From NCBI RefSeq assembly GCF_014076415.1, contig NZ_CP043568.1, forward strand, positions 1 to 64,000: 64,000 nucleotides of DNA, in the 5' to 3' direction. The notes under the pieces were generated by a model that worked only from the letters and a program-made list of their open reading frames with translations, ran no database searches and was not told the DNA's origin. Position numbers and translations under genes: made by a program. Below, in pieces: positions 18,974 through 28,379 of this stretch. The DNA comes from Comamonas testosteroni. GTDB taxonomy: Bacteria; Pseudomonadota; Gammaproteobacteria; Burkholderiales; Burkholderiaceae_C. How positions within the stretch are numbered: position 1 is the stretch's first letter; every line of letters begins with the position of its first letter.

Positions 18974-21139
18974 TCAGAAAGCATGGCGCTCGAGACGGCG
19001 CTGGTCGCGGCTCTGCAACCAGCCGATGACGGCGCTACGCAGGCACTGGCGCAAGCGATCCCAGCGCGTGGGGTTGCTCACGATCTGCGCGCGGTAGAAC
19101 GAGGGGCAGAGCACGGCAGCATGCGAAACCTCGCCGCACAGGCCGCAGCCCACGCAGCTGTCGATGACGGTCGCCACCGGGTCTGTGCGCAGCGGATCGG
19201 GGTTGGGCTTGATGGACAGCGAGGGGCAGCCCGAGAGCCGGATGCACGAGTGGTCTCCCGTACAGGTGTCAGAGTCGACGCCGAAGCGCTCGCGCACCAC
19301 GCGCTCGCCGCGTGCCACGGCGGCGCGTTGCTGCGGCTTGATGCGGCGCTGCTTGTTGAGCATGCACTCGCTCTGCGCCACCAGCACCTTGGGCCCCTGC
19401 TCCTTGGTGGTCAGTGCTTCGCGCAACGTGCCGACCATGGCCTTCAGGTCGTAAGTGCGGCACACCGTCTTGACCCAGTTCACGCCCACGCCACGCACCG
19501 CCTTCTCTATCGCATGGTTGGTGCTGCGCGTGGGGTTTTGCGCCGCCGACGAGAGGATGTCCTGCCCGCCCGTGGCCGAGGTGTAGCTGTTGTCGACGAC
19601 GATGGTCAGGTTGTCGCTCTGGTTGAACACCGCATTGGCAATGCCGCTGGTCAGGCCGTTGTGCCAGAAGCCGCCGTCGCCCATGACCGAGATCACGCGC
19701 TTGCCGCCCTCCTGCTGCTTCGGAGGGTTGAAGGCCGCCGCGCCCGCAGCACCCAGGCCATAGCCCATCGTGGTGTTGCCCAGGTTGAAAGGCGGCAGGA
19801 TGGAGAACAGATGGCAGCCGATGTCGGCGCTGACATGGTGTTCGCCCAGCTCACGCTCAACCAGCTTCATCGCGGTGAAGATGGGCCGCTCGGGGCAGCC
19901 GGTGCAAAAGCCCGGCGGGCGCGCCTGCACGCTGGCCTCAATGGGGTGCTCCGGTTCGGGCGGCACGGGTGTCAGCGGAATGATCTTGCGCGCAGCGGGC
20001 TGCGGCTGCAGCTTGCCATGCATCTCGAGGAAGGCGCGCAGACCCTTGAGCAAAGCGGCCGTGGTGTATTCGCCTGCGACCGGCAGCACATCCTTGCCGT
20101 GCAGCTGGGTGGCCGAGCTGGCCTGGCGCAGGATGGTCGCCACGTTCTGCTCGACGAAGTTGGGCTGGCCCTCCTCCACCACCAGCAGGGCACGCTTGCC
20201 TTCGCTGAAACGCAGCAGCTCGTTGTCCACCAGCGGGTAAGCCACGTTCATCACATACAGCGGAATCTGCGTGTTGCCGTAAGCATCGGCCAGGTCGAGC
20301 TGCTGCAGCGCCCGGATCAGGGTGTTGTAGCTGCCGCCCTGGCAGGCGATGCCGACGTCGCCGGCACCCTCGGCGAAGAACTCGTTGAGGCCGCGCTCCT
20401 CAATGAAGCGCACGGCAGCGGGCCAGCGCTGCTTGACCTTCTCCTGCTCGTGCAGGAAGCTGGCCGGCGGCAGCACGATGCGGTCCACATCGCGCTGCGG
20501 CCGGGCCATGGCCTGCTCGATGGTGTAGGAGGGGCGGCGGTTGTCGCTGGCAGTGAACCGGCCATGCACGTGGCAGGCGCGGATGCGCAGCTGCAGCATC
20601 ACCGGCGTGTTGCTGGCCTCGGACAGCTCGAAGCCGTCCTTCACCGCCTGCACAATGCTCGGCAGGTTGGGGCGCGGATCGAGCATCCAGATCTGCGACT
20701 TCATCGCAAAGGCGTGGCTGCGCTCCTGCATGATGGACGAGCCCTCGCCGTAGTCCTCGCCCACGATGACCAGCGCCCCGCCCTTGACGCCGCCCGAGGC
20801 CAGGTTGGCCAGCGCATCGGAGGCCACGTTCGTGCCCACCGTGGCCTTGAAGGTCACCGCGCCGCGCAGCGGGTAGTTGACCGACGCGGCCAGCGTCGCG
20901 GCGGCCGTGGCCTCGCTGGCGCTGTTCTCGAAGCGGATGCCATGCTCGATCAGGATGTCCTGGGCATCGGCCAGCACGTCCATCAAATGCGAGATAGGTG
21001 CGCCCTGGTAGCCCGCGACGTAGTTCACGCCGGACTCCAGCAGCGCCTTGGTCACTGCCAGGATGCCTTCACCGTGGAATACCTCGCCGGCACCCAGACG
21101 GAGCTTCTTGACCTCTTCGACAAACGAGCGTTCTGCCAT
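18974..21139 (-). CDS. Indolepyruvate:ferredoxin oxidoreductase alpha-like subunit (IorA-like)
   Basis: About 721-residue TPP-dependent subunit, first gene of the leftward operon. It has the pyrimidine-domain block ENSASEATAAATLAASVNYP, the TPP/Mg motif VMGDGGFWHNGL...N, and C-terminal iron-sulfur cysteines in CVGCGLCGEVSHAAVLC plus CTGDHSCIRLSGC. GAAGGA lies 8 bp before the ATG at 21139. Known relatives oxidise indolepyruvate and other arylpyruvates to CoA esters. In an operon with an oxygenase it may feed aryl-CoA into the pathway. Exact substrate unknown. Confidence 0.9.
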   Translation of the reverse strand: MAERSFVEEVKKLRLGAGEVFHGEGILAVTKALLESGVNYVAGYQGAPISHLMDVLADAQDILIEHGIRFENSASEATAAATLAASVNYPLRGAVTFKATVGTNVASDALANLASGGVKGGALVIVGEDYGEGSSIMQERSHAFAMKSQIWMLDPRPNLPSIVQAVKDGFELSEASNTPVMLQLRIRACHVHGRFTASDNRRPSYTIEQAMARPQRDVDRIVLPPASFLHEQEKVKQRWPAAVRFIEERGLNEFFAEGAGDVGIACQGGSYNTLIRALQQLDLADAYGNTQIPLYVMNVAYPLVDNELLRFSEGKRALLVVEEGQPNFVEQNVATILRQASSATQLHGKDVLPVAGEYTTAALLKGLRAFLEMHGKLQPQPAARKIIPLTPVPPEPEHPIEASVQARPPGFCTGCPERPIFTAMKLVERELGEHHVSADIGCHLFSILPPFNLGNTTMGYGLGAAGAAAFNPPKQQEGGKRVISVMGDGGFWHNGLTSGIANAVFNQSDNLTIVVDNSYTSATGGQDILSSAAQNPTRSTNHAIEKAVRGVGVNWVKTVCRTYDLKAMVGTLREALTTKEQGPKVLVAQSECMLNKQRRIKPQQRAAVARGERVVRERFGVDSDTCTGDHSCIRLSGCPSLSIKPNPDPLRTDPVATVIDSCVGCGLCGEVSHAAVLCPSFYRAQIVSNPTRWDRLRQCLRSAVIGWLQSRDQRRLERHAF

Positions 21140-21250
21140 CGCAAGATCCTTCACAGGGCCCGCGTGGGAACGGGCGTTTATGATTTTGGATGAATATGGC
21201 ACGCATTACTTTAAAAATAAATATATCCAAAATCATAGTTTTCCCTAGCC
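21140..21250 (-). promoter_or_regulatory. Promoter/operator region of the catabolic operon
   Basis: An AT-rich stretch unlike the flanking genes. It contains a perfect 13-bp inverted repeat: TATGATTTTGGAT at 21179-21191 and ATCCAAAATCATA at 21225-21237, separated by 33 bp. The arms flank the region where the leftward promoter should lie, so they are good candidates for a repressor operator, perhaps for the MarR protein at 5427-5924. I cannot assign the -35/-10 boxes with certainty. Confidence 0.55.
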
Positions 21251-21822
21251 CCAAATGGGGATGAGAAGTACCGTGTCACGGATAAAAAGCAGTGTGAAAA
21301 TGTCTAGCGCACGCAATGGCTCATGCATTTGCGCCAAGGGGAGTGTGGTTCTTGAGACCCCGGGAAGGTCAAGGACCAGGCATACGCCTGCCACTATGGC
21401 CGGCGCTAAGAGCGCCAAGCCCATGGATCTGATAGCGCGGTTAGCGGCTACCAGGAGATCGCTTGATCAGCATCTGATCTTCCAACAACAGGCCCTTGCG
21501 CACACCACTGACATCCAGAAGTTGGTCGCCGTCGTTCAATTCGACCTCAAACGGGCCATTCACCTTTTCGAGGATTTCTGCCGAATAGGCTTTTTTCCTT
21601 TTCCGGCACCGGTCCACTACCCATGGCCTGGACCCTATAGGTGCCAGCCTGGCTCAGACCCATGATTTCCTGGCCTACTTTTTTGAGCGAGTGATCGCGC
21701 TATCGCGTACCGCGAAGAGAGCCTATGGCCCTCTCCCATTGGGACGCAATCAGGCCTGCCACAGCCCTCGTCACAAGCGCTATGGCAATTCACCGATACG
21801 CTGGCATGCGTATTTCTTAGGT
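21251..21822. other. About 570-bp region without a supported gene
   Basis: No reading frame here has a recognisable family. On the minus strand, between about 21440 and 21670, two overlapping frames read coherently only if one frameshift is allowed (for example AEILEKVNGPFEVELNDGD in one of them). This suggests a decayed gene end of unknown identity. The region lies between the catabolic promoter and the transposase gene, a place where IS activity commonly leaves debris. Confidence 0.35.
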
Positions 21823-23043
21823 TCATCGCGCATTACCGGGGAAGGCTGCGCGAATCTTCAGAAAGAAATAGTCCTGATCGCGGTAGCCATAGGCCCGGCG
21901 CTTGATGACCTTGATGGTGTTGTTGATGCCCTCGACAACACTTGTGTTCAACGGATGCCGGCATCGGGCGATGATCCCGTGCAGGTAGCTTTGCAAGCGC
22001 TGAGCAAAGGTGCTCAGTGCTGTAATACCGCTTTGGCGCGCTTGCTCACACCAGTGCTGCCAGGCGCGATGCGCCCAAGCCGGACGACGGTAAAACCACA
22101 GCTGTTTTAGCTCATCGCGCAAGACGTATACCGCCATTAATGGCTCATTGGCCGCCAGCAGCTCCTTGAGCTGCACTGCTTGTTGAGCCTGCAGCTTGTT
22201 GCGATTGCGCAGTAGCAACCAGCGGCTGGACTTGAGCACCTTGCGCGCCAAGGGCTGTTGGCGCAGCAAGTTGGCCTGATCGACACGCACTCGGTCGATA
22301 ACCTCCCGGCCATACTTGGCCACGACATGGAACAGGTCATAGACGATCTCGGCGTTGGGGCAGTTGGCCTGGATCTCCAGCTCGTAGGCAGTAGTCATGT
22401 CGATAGCAACCGCGCGAATGCGCTGGGCAACGCCAACGGGCAACTGCTCGAAGAACTGGCGGGCCGTCTCGCGTGAGCGCCCTTGCCCCACCCACAGCAC
22501 CTGCCGGCTGATGGGGTCGACGACGACTGTGGCGTAGCGATGGCCCTTGTGCAACGCAAACTCGTCCATTGCCAAGTATTCGATCCGCTCCCATTGCGGC
22601 TGCGCGGTAGTGGCCAGCAATAAGGTCTTGTCGATGGACTTGACCGTGTGCCACCCAAGATCGAAGAAGGCCGCGACTGCCTTGATGCTGCTGCTGCGAA
22701 GCAACTGGCTGCACGCCTGTGCCAGACGGTCTGTGACGCGCTGGTAGCGACCGAGCCAGCTGAGTTTCTCCAGGCGCGGGCCACCACAGCTATCGCACCA
22801 CAGACGCCGACGCGGCACATGCAGCACCACCTTGTACTCGAACAATGCCAGATCGCGCACGCGCCGTGTCGTGGTCTCATGGACTTGGCTGCACTGCGCA
22901 CCGCAGCGCTCGCAATGCATGATGCTGGCCTGCGGCTTCAGATAGATCGACACGGTGCGGCTATCGCCCTGGGGCCACTGCACACGTTCAACCTCGTAGC
23001 CCTCCTAGCCGCCAAGAGCCTGCAATAACTTCGAGTCCAGCAT
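21823..23043 (-). pseudogene. ISL3-family transposase gene with an early amber codon
   Basis: The frame from 22983 down encodes 386 residues of an ISL3-type DDE transposase: N-terminal zinc-finger cysteines (CERCGAQC, CDSCGG), a helix-turn-helix, AMDEFALHKGH and the C-terminal SVVEGINNTIKVIKRRAYGYRD. The natural start appears to be the ATG at 23043 (MLDSKLLQALGG), but codon 13 is TAG at 23005-23007 before EGYEVERVQWPQGD. It is probably inactive unless a downstream GTG is used. I could not define the terminal inverted repeats or target duplication. Confidence 0.8.
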
Positions 23044-23229
23044 TTGATTTGTTCTCCGATGTCAGCTTCGCTGCCGTCAGATTACAAAACGAACGGGCTC
23101 ATCTCCACGGAATTCCTCGATGAACCTTTTTTTATTCATGCTCACCCGCGGACTTGCGGCTACCTGGGAAAGGGCTCGGCCTCATGCAGATTGCGCCGCC
23201 AAGCCAGATATCGCCGTCCGCTTGCTTGC

Positions 23230-24690
23230 CTACAGGCCACCGAAGCAAACGTACTTCATTTCGGTGTACTCAGACAGACCATGGCGGGATCCTTCACGAC
23301 CAAGTCCTGATTCCTTGACGCCGCCAAAGGGGGCAACCTCGTTGGAAATCAATCCGGTGTTCACACCGACCATGCCGCTCTCGAGTGCCTGACTTACTCG
23401 GATGCAGCGCGCCATGTCCTTGCTGTAGAAATACGAGGCAAGACCTACATTCGATTCGTTGATCCGATGAATCAATTCTGCTTCGTCGCCAAAGCGAGCC
23501 ACGGGCGCCAATGGCCCGAAGGTTTCGTTAGCCATACACAAGCTGTCAGGTGTTACCTCGACCAAGACTGTCGGCTCAAAGAAAAGATCTCCCACGGTAC
23601 TTTGCTTGCCACCGATGGCAACCTTGGCGCCGCGCGACAGCGCGTCCGCAATGTGCTCCTGCACCTTGGCCACGGCTTGCTTGTTGATCAACGGTCCTTG
23701 CGTGACACCTTTGCTTAGGCCACTGCCAAGCTTCAGGTCGGACACCTTGGCAATGAATTTCTCGACAAACTTGTCATAGACCGCGCTATGCACAAAGAAT
23801 CGGTTCGCACAAACACAGGTCTGCCCTGAATTGCGGTACTTTGAGGCCATGGCGCCCTCTACAGCCGCATCCAGATCTGCATCGTCAAAGACGATGAAAG
23901 GAGCGTTCCCGCCAAGCTCCAGCGAGAGCTTCTTGACCGTGCCTGCGGCTTGGCCATATAGGACTTTGCCGATTTCGGTTGAACCGGTGAACGACACCTT
24001 GCGCACACGCTGGTCGGCCATCCACACACCTCCGATCTGTTTCGCGTCGCCGACAACGACGCTGATCACGCCTTGAGGAATTCCGGCCTCATAGGCCAAC
24101 TCCACCAGTGATAAGGCTGTCAGCGGCGTCAGCTCCGAAGGCTTTATGACCAAGGTGCACCCAGCGGAAAGCGCTGGCCCTGCCTTGCGCGTGATCATTG
24201 CCGCAGGGAAATTCCAGGGGGTAATCGCGGCACACACGCCAACTGCCTGGTGAGTCACAACCAAAAACTTGTCTTTTGAAGGGGAGGGGATTGTTTCACC
24301 ATAGAGGCGTTTGCCTTCTTCGGCAAACCATTCGATGAAGCTAGCTGCATAGTTGATTTCACCTTTTGCCTCGGCAAGCGATTTGCCTTGCTCAAGAGTC
24401 AACTGAGTCGCGAGTGCGTCGGCGTTAAGTTTGATCAGATCGAACCATCTGCGCAGCAGGCAAGAGCGTTCGGCGGCAGGACGCGAACTCCATTTGGGAA
24501 ACGCTTCAGCTGCAGCGTCGACTGCAGCGTTAGCTTCCTCGGCACCACACTTGGCCACCCGCGCCAATACTTTGCCATCAAAAGGGTTGGAAACGCTGAT
24601 GGATTGCTCGCTGTTGCCCACGATGGTGCCGGAGAGTGAGCAATGAAGCAGGACTGGAGTTGCAGGCTGGAGGGTAATGAAGCTGGCCAT
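23230..24690 (-). CDS. NAD(P)-dependent aldehyde dehydrogenase (succinate-semialdehyde dehydrogenase type)
   Basis: 486-residue ALDH superfamily enzyme of the GabD type. It shows the PWNFPAAMITRKAGPALSAG motif, the catalytic glutamate in LELGGNAPF, and the catalytic cysteine in NSGQTCVCANR. It oxidises an aldehyde to the acid. It is the last gene of a leftward four-gene unit after the TPP-dependent enzyme, SDR and tctC, so its aldehyde may come from the TPP enzyme. The ribosome-binding site is weak. Confidence 0.93.
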   Translation of the reverse strand: MASFITLQPATPVLLHCSLSGTIVGNSEQSISVSNPFDGKVLARVAKCGAEEANAAVDAAAEAFPKWSSRPAAERSCLLRRWFDLIKLNADALATQLTLEQGKSLAEAKGEINYAASFIEWFAEEGKRLYGETIPSPSKDKFLVVTHQAVGVCAAITPWNFPAAMITRKAGPALSAGCTLVIKPSELTPLTALSLVELAYEAGIPQGVISVVVGDAKQIGGVWMADQRVRKVSFTGSTEIGKVLYGQAAGTVKKLSLELGGNAPFIVFDDADLDAAVEGAMASKYRNSGQTCVCANRFFVHSAVYDKFVEKFIAKVSDLKLGSGLSKGVTQGPLINKQAVAKVQEHIADALSRGAKVAIGGKQSTVGDLFFEPTVLVEVTPDSLCMANETFGPLAPVARFGDEAELIHRINESNVGLASYFYSKDMARCIRVSQALESGMVGVNTGLISNEVAPFGGVKESGLGREGSRHGLSEYTEMKYVCFGGL

Positions 24691-24735
24691 AAGAAAACGT
24701 CTTTGAAAAGCCCCGCAGGGCTATGCTTGGGCGGG

Positions 24736-25716
24736 TTAGTTCATCCGAGGAAGGTTCGCGGCCTTGATGGCAACTGCCATCGCGTTGCGACCTTCAATCA
24801 GCTTCGTGCGGTAGTCGGCACCGCTTAGCGAGGCAGGATCCACGCCTGCGTTTTCAAGGATTGCAGCAAGCTGAGGACTGGTTGCAGCTTGACGGGCAAC
24901 CTGTTCCATCTTGTCGCGGATTGCTGCAGGAGTTCCCCTGGGAAAGGCAAGGCCGATCCAGGAATCAATTTCAACGTCAAAGCCTTGCTCCTTGAGTGTG
25001 GGAACCTCTGGCAACTCTTTCCAGCGCATGGGGCTGGCGCTGGCCAACAGGCGCATCTTGCCGGCCTTTACATGCTGCACGATGTCCGACGGATTCTGAA
25101 CGATGGCTTCCACGTGGCCACCCAGCAGGGCGGAGACAGTTTCCGCACCAGACTTGAAGCTCACTTGCTCAAACTGGCCGCCGGTCTTGCGGCCCAATTC
25201 AAACAACGCAATATTGTTGGGTGCAGAAGGGGCACCGAAGAATACGCCCTTGTTCTTCTTGGAAGCATCCACCAAGTCCTGGATGGTCTTGTAGGGGGAG
25301 TCCGCACGGACAGCAACACCGTAGCGATAGCGGGCTACACCGGCAATGAAGTCAAAGTTGTCAACCGTGTAGTCCACATTCATCAAGTGCGGCGTGATCG
25401 CAATGGTGGAGAAGGTGACCACACCAAAGGTATAGCCGTCCGCCTTTTGCTTGGCCAGTTGGGAAACCCCCAGCGTTCCCTGTGCACCGCCGCGGTTAAT
25501 AGGAACCACTGGTTTTCTCAACAAGGTCTCCATGGCATTGCTGATCGCACGGGTGGCTACGTCAGTATTGCCGCCTGCGCCGTAGTTGATGATCATATTC
25601 ATCTCACGCTCAGGGTACTTGGCGGCGTCTTGCGCCAATGCGTGCAGAGGAAGGGTTGCCGCCCAAGTGAGGGCAGCACAGGTGGCAAAAAACTGGCGCT
25701 TGGAGGTAGCAGTCAT
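24736..25716 (-). CDS. Bug/TctC-family substrate-binding protein
   Basis: 326 residues with a signal peptide (MTATSKRQFFATCAALTWAA... ending HALAQ) and the family block YPEREMNMIINYGAGGNTDVATRAI. AAGGAG lies before the ATG. It lies between the SDR and the aldehyde dehydrogenase in a co-directional cluster and probably recruits that pathway's acid substrate. No TctAB genes are near. Confidence 0.92.
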   Translation of the reverse strand: MTATSKRQFFATCAALTWAATLPLHALAQDAAKYPEREMNMIINYGAGGNTDVATRAISNAMETLLRKPVVPINRGGAQGTLGVSQLAKQKADGYTFGVVTFSTIAITPHLMNVDYTVDNFDFIAGVARYRYGVAVRADSPYKTIQDLVDASKKNKGVFFGAPSAPNNIALFELGRKTGGQFEQVSFKSGAETVSALLGGHVEAIVQNPSDIVQHVKAGKMRLLASASPMRWKELPEVPTLKEQGFDVEIDSWIGLAFPRGTPAAIRDKMEQVARQAATSPQLAAILENAGVDPASLSGADYRTKLIEGRNAMAVAIKAANLPRMN

Positions 25717-25769
25717 CCGAGTCTCCTTATCGGCCTCTGGGGCCTGTTGTGTTGCTCTAGTGGTGGGCC

Positions 25770-26537
25770 TCAGGTCATCAAAAAGCCGCCGTTCACATCG
25801 ATGACAGCGCCATTGGTGAAGCCAGAAGACTCGCCGCTGAGATATGCAATGGCGGCACCGACTTCAAGCGGCTCGCCAATACGCTTCACAGGGATTTGAG
25901 CCGCATAGTTACGGTTGACCTCTTCACCCGCTTGCATCGCCATTTGAGTCAGGATGCGTCCGGGAGCCACGCAGTTTGTGGTGATACCGAACTGTCCCAT
26001 CTCAGATGCAATGGAGCGGCTAAGACCCAGTACAGCGGCTTTTGTGAGCATGTACGCTGGGCCTGCCACAATGGATTTGCCTCGGCCGGCAAGAGAGGCC
26101 ACATTCACAATGCGACCCCAGCCCTTGGCTTTCATGCCAGGCAAAGTGAGCTGGCATAGATTGAGCATCGCCAGCACGTTCACATCCAGCATTTTTTGGA
26201 CTTCATGCAACTGAACGTCCAAGATGCCGTTGGATTGGCCCGCAGCATTTTTGATACTCAGGCCGGCGTTGTTCACCAAGATGTCGACCCCGCCATGCTC
26301 TTTTTCCAGCTCTTCCACGAGCTGCCTACACGCTTCCTTGTCCGCCACATCCAGAATATGGCTGAAGGCGTTTGCACGTAGCTCCACTGGGATCTCGTTG
26401 AAGTCGGGGAGACGCAAGTCGGTAAGCACCACCTTGCGGCCATCCTTGAGCAACTCGATGGCACTAGCTAGGCCAATACCTTGAGCGGCGCCGGTGACCA
26501 GGGCCACACGTACAGGTTTCGTTATGGTGCTTGGCAT
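25770..26537 (-). CDS. SDR family oxidoreductase
   Basis: 255-residue classical SDR: TGAAQGIGLA cofactor motif, NNAG, catalytic Ser region ASLAGRG, and AYMLTK (Tyr-x-x-x-Lys). The C-terminus has AIAYLSGESSGFTNGAVIDVNGG. GGAGG lies within the 3' end of the upstream gene, and the ATG overlaps that gene's stop (TAATG). In this cluster it may oxidise a 2-hydroxy acid to a 2-oxo acid ahead of the TPP enzyme; this is inference. Confidence 0.92.
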   Translation of the reverse strand: MPSTITKPVRVALVTGAAQGIGLASAIELLKDGRKVVLTDLRLPDFNEIPVELRANAFSHILDVADKEACRQLVEELEKEHGGVDILVNNAGLSIKNAAGQSNGILDVQLHEVQKMLDVNVLAMLNLCQLTLPGMKAKGWGRIVNVASLAGRGKSIVAGPAYMLTKAAVLGLSRSIASEMGQFGITTNCVAPGRILTQMAMQAGEEVNRNYAAQIPVKRIGEPLEVGAAIAYLSGESSGFTNGAVIDVNGGFLMT

Positions 26538-28264
26538 TAGTTTGCCTCCGGTGTGTAGAAGGTGATGGGAGGAAAGGCGTTTTCAGTGCACATCACTTCG
26601 ATAAGAGTGGAGTCTTCGGCCGCCATGGCGTCCTTCAAGGTTGCAGCAAGCTGCGCAGGATCGTTTACGCGAACACCGTTGATGCCACAAGCGCGAGCAA
26701 CAGCTGCGTGATCGACACCGGCAAATTGCACCGCTGTGGTGTGTTCACCGAATTTCACGTTCTCGGCGTGCTTCTGGTAACCCAGAATTCCGTTGTTGAT
26801 CAGCAGTGTGATGACCTTGATACCCATGCGCTTGCAGGTTTCCATCTCGGACCATACGTGGCCGAAGCCGCCGTCCCCCACCAAGGCGAATACATGACCT
26901 TCTTCACGGGCCAGACGGGCTCCCATCGCCATCGGCATACCCCAGCCGAGACCCGCAAGACCCCGTGGAGTGATGAAGCGCTGGCCGGCTTTGCGGCTTG
27001 TCAGATAGTTAGTCACCCACAATGTGGAATAGCTCGCGTCGGTGACCACCGTATCCTCCGGCTTGAGCAAGGCATCGAGCTCCGTCATCAGGCGCTCAGG
27101 ACGCATTGGCGTTTCCGAACTGTTGCGCACAGCTGCAGATTCATCCTGGTGCCTCTTTTTGCCTGCGGCAATTTGATCGGTCAGCTCTTGCCTGCGGGCT
27201 GAGCGCGCTGCAGTGTCTTTTGTCCTGGCCAACTCGGTCATGGCAGCCAGCGCCAGCTTTGCATCACCCACCAGGCGCAACGCGTCATAGTTGCGGCCAA
27301 TCTCAGTGCCGTCGATGTCCAGGTGGATGAACTTGGCGCTCTTGGGATACAGCGTCCACGAGTCGGTACCGTTCTGATTGGTACGGTTGCCAACCAGGAA
27401 CACAACGTCCGCCCCGGTGATGAAATCCTTCAGATAGCGGCCCGAGGCATTGGGGCCCATGCAGTTCGCCATGACACCCAAGGACAGCGGCTGCGTCTCA
27501 TCCACAGCACCCTTGCCCATATTGGTGGTGCCTACAGGCAGCGTCATGGCATCCGCGAAGGCCACCAGCTCCTCGTGGGCCTGCGAGCCGTGCACACCAC
27601 CGCCGGCAATGATCACTGGACTTTTGGCATTGCGTAGCAAATCGACAGCTTGCTCGAGCAAGCGGGTATCGGGGGTAAAACGGTCGAGCGGGAAGCGGCC
27701 CAGATTGGACTCACGCGGCACACTCGAAGCAATCCCCTTTTCCATCAGCAAGTCAGCGGGCAACATCAACGCCACGGGACCTGGTCGCCCACTGCAGGCT
27801 GCGATCACTGCCTGGTCGATGTAGTCCTCAATGCGAGAGGCTTGGTCTACCCGGCGCACCCACTTGGTAACCGGCTTGAACAGACCCATGTGATCCAAGT
27901 CCTGGAACGCATTCTTGTCCGTTTGCTCGCGCGCTACGTCCTGCACCAAAGCAATAATTGGAACCGAGACCTTGAGGGCTTCAGCCAAAGGCGCAACCAG
28001 CAGCGTAGCTGCGGGACCATTTTGTGCGGTGATCACCGCTGGGGTGTTGGTCATACGGGCGTAGGCATCGGCCATATAACCGCCGGCATTCTCGGTACGG
28101 TAGGCAATTTGCTTGATTCCCAACTCCTCGGCAGCCAGCACGAACATACTTGGCAAGGACTGGCCAAAAAACTGCTTGATTCCGTGCTTTAAAAGGGCCT
28201 TGGCCACAAGGTGGCCCACGGTTTCATGGGCGTTGAGGCCAGGGTTGGCGAGAGGTTTGAGCAT
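26537..28264 (-). CDS. Thiamine-pyrophosphate-dependent enzyme (acetolactate synthase/decarboxylase-like)
   Basis: 575 residues. An N-terminal pyrimidine domain carries the catalytic Glu in YRTENAGGYMADAYARM. A central domain follows, then the C-terminal TPP motif GDGGFGHVWSEMET...NNG. The family includes acetolactate synthases and 2-oxoacid decarboxylases; sequence alone cannot choose. GGAG lies 9 bp upstream of the ATG. It is the first gene of the unit, divergent from the GntR gene. Confidence 0.9.
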   Translation of the reverse strand: MLKPLANPGLNAHETVGHLVAKALLKHGIKQFFGQSLPSMFVLAAEELGIKQIAYRTENAGGYMADAYARMTNTPAVITAQNGPAATLLVAPLAEALKVSVPIIALVQDVAREQTDKNAFQDLDHMGLFKPVTKWVRRVDQASRIEDYIDQAVIAACSGRPGPVALMLPADLLMEKGIASSVPRESNLGRFPLDRFTPDTRLLEQAVDLLRNAKSPVIIAGGGVHGSQAHEELVAFADAMTLPVGTTNMGKGAVDETQPLSLGVMANCMGPNASGRYLKDFITGADVVFLVGNRTNQNGTDSWTLYPKSAKFIHLDIDGTEIGRNYDALRLVGDAKLALAAMTELARTKDTAARSARRQELTDQIAAGKKRHQDESAAVRNSSETPMRPERLMTELDALLKPEDTVVTDASYSTLWVTNYLTSRKAGQRFITPRGLAGLGWGMPMAMGARLAREEGHVFALVGDGGFGHVWSEMETCKRMGIKVITLLINNGILGYQKHAENVKFGEHTTAVQFAGVDHAAVARACGINGVRVNDPAQLAATLKDAMAAEDSTLIEVMCTENAFPPITFYTPEAN

Positions 28265-28379
28265 CGATAGGTCTCCAAGTTTTCTTGCTTCGCATTAATT
28301 TATAAAATAATGCATCACACCCGCAGTGTGGCAGCAGACTTAGATCAACGTACAGGGGAAAGCCCCTATTGGAGACAAA
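28265..28379. promoter_or_regulatory. Divergent promoter region with a palindromic operator
   Basis: This 115-bp AT-rich gap separates the leftward TPP-enzyme operon from the rightward GntR gene. At 28292-28313 it holds a 22-bp near-perfect palindrome (GCATTA and TAATGC outer arms around TTTATAAA; 20 of 22 positions symmetric). This is a good candidate operator for the adjacent GntR protein controlling both directions. Confidence 0.6.

Noticed and set aside
24704..24720. Small hairpin between tctC and gabD
   Set aside because: Stem of about five pairs with a short T-run; too weak to call a terminator or attenuator.
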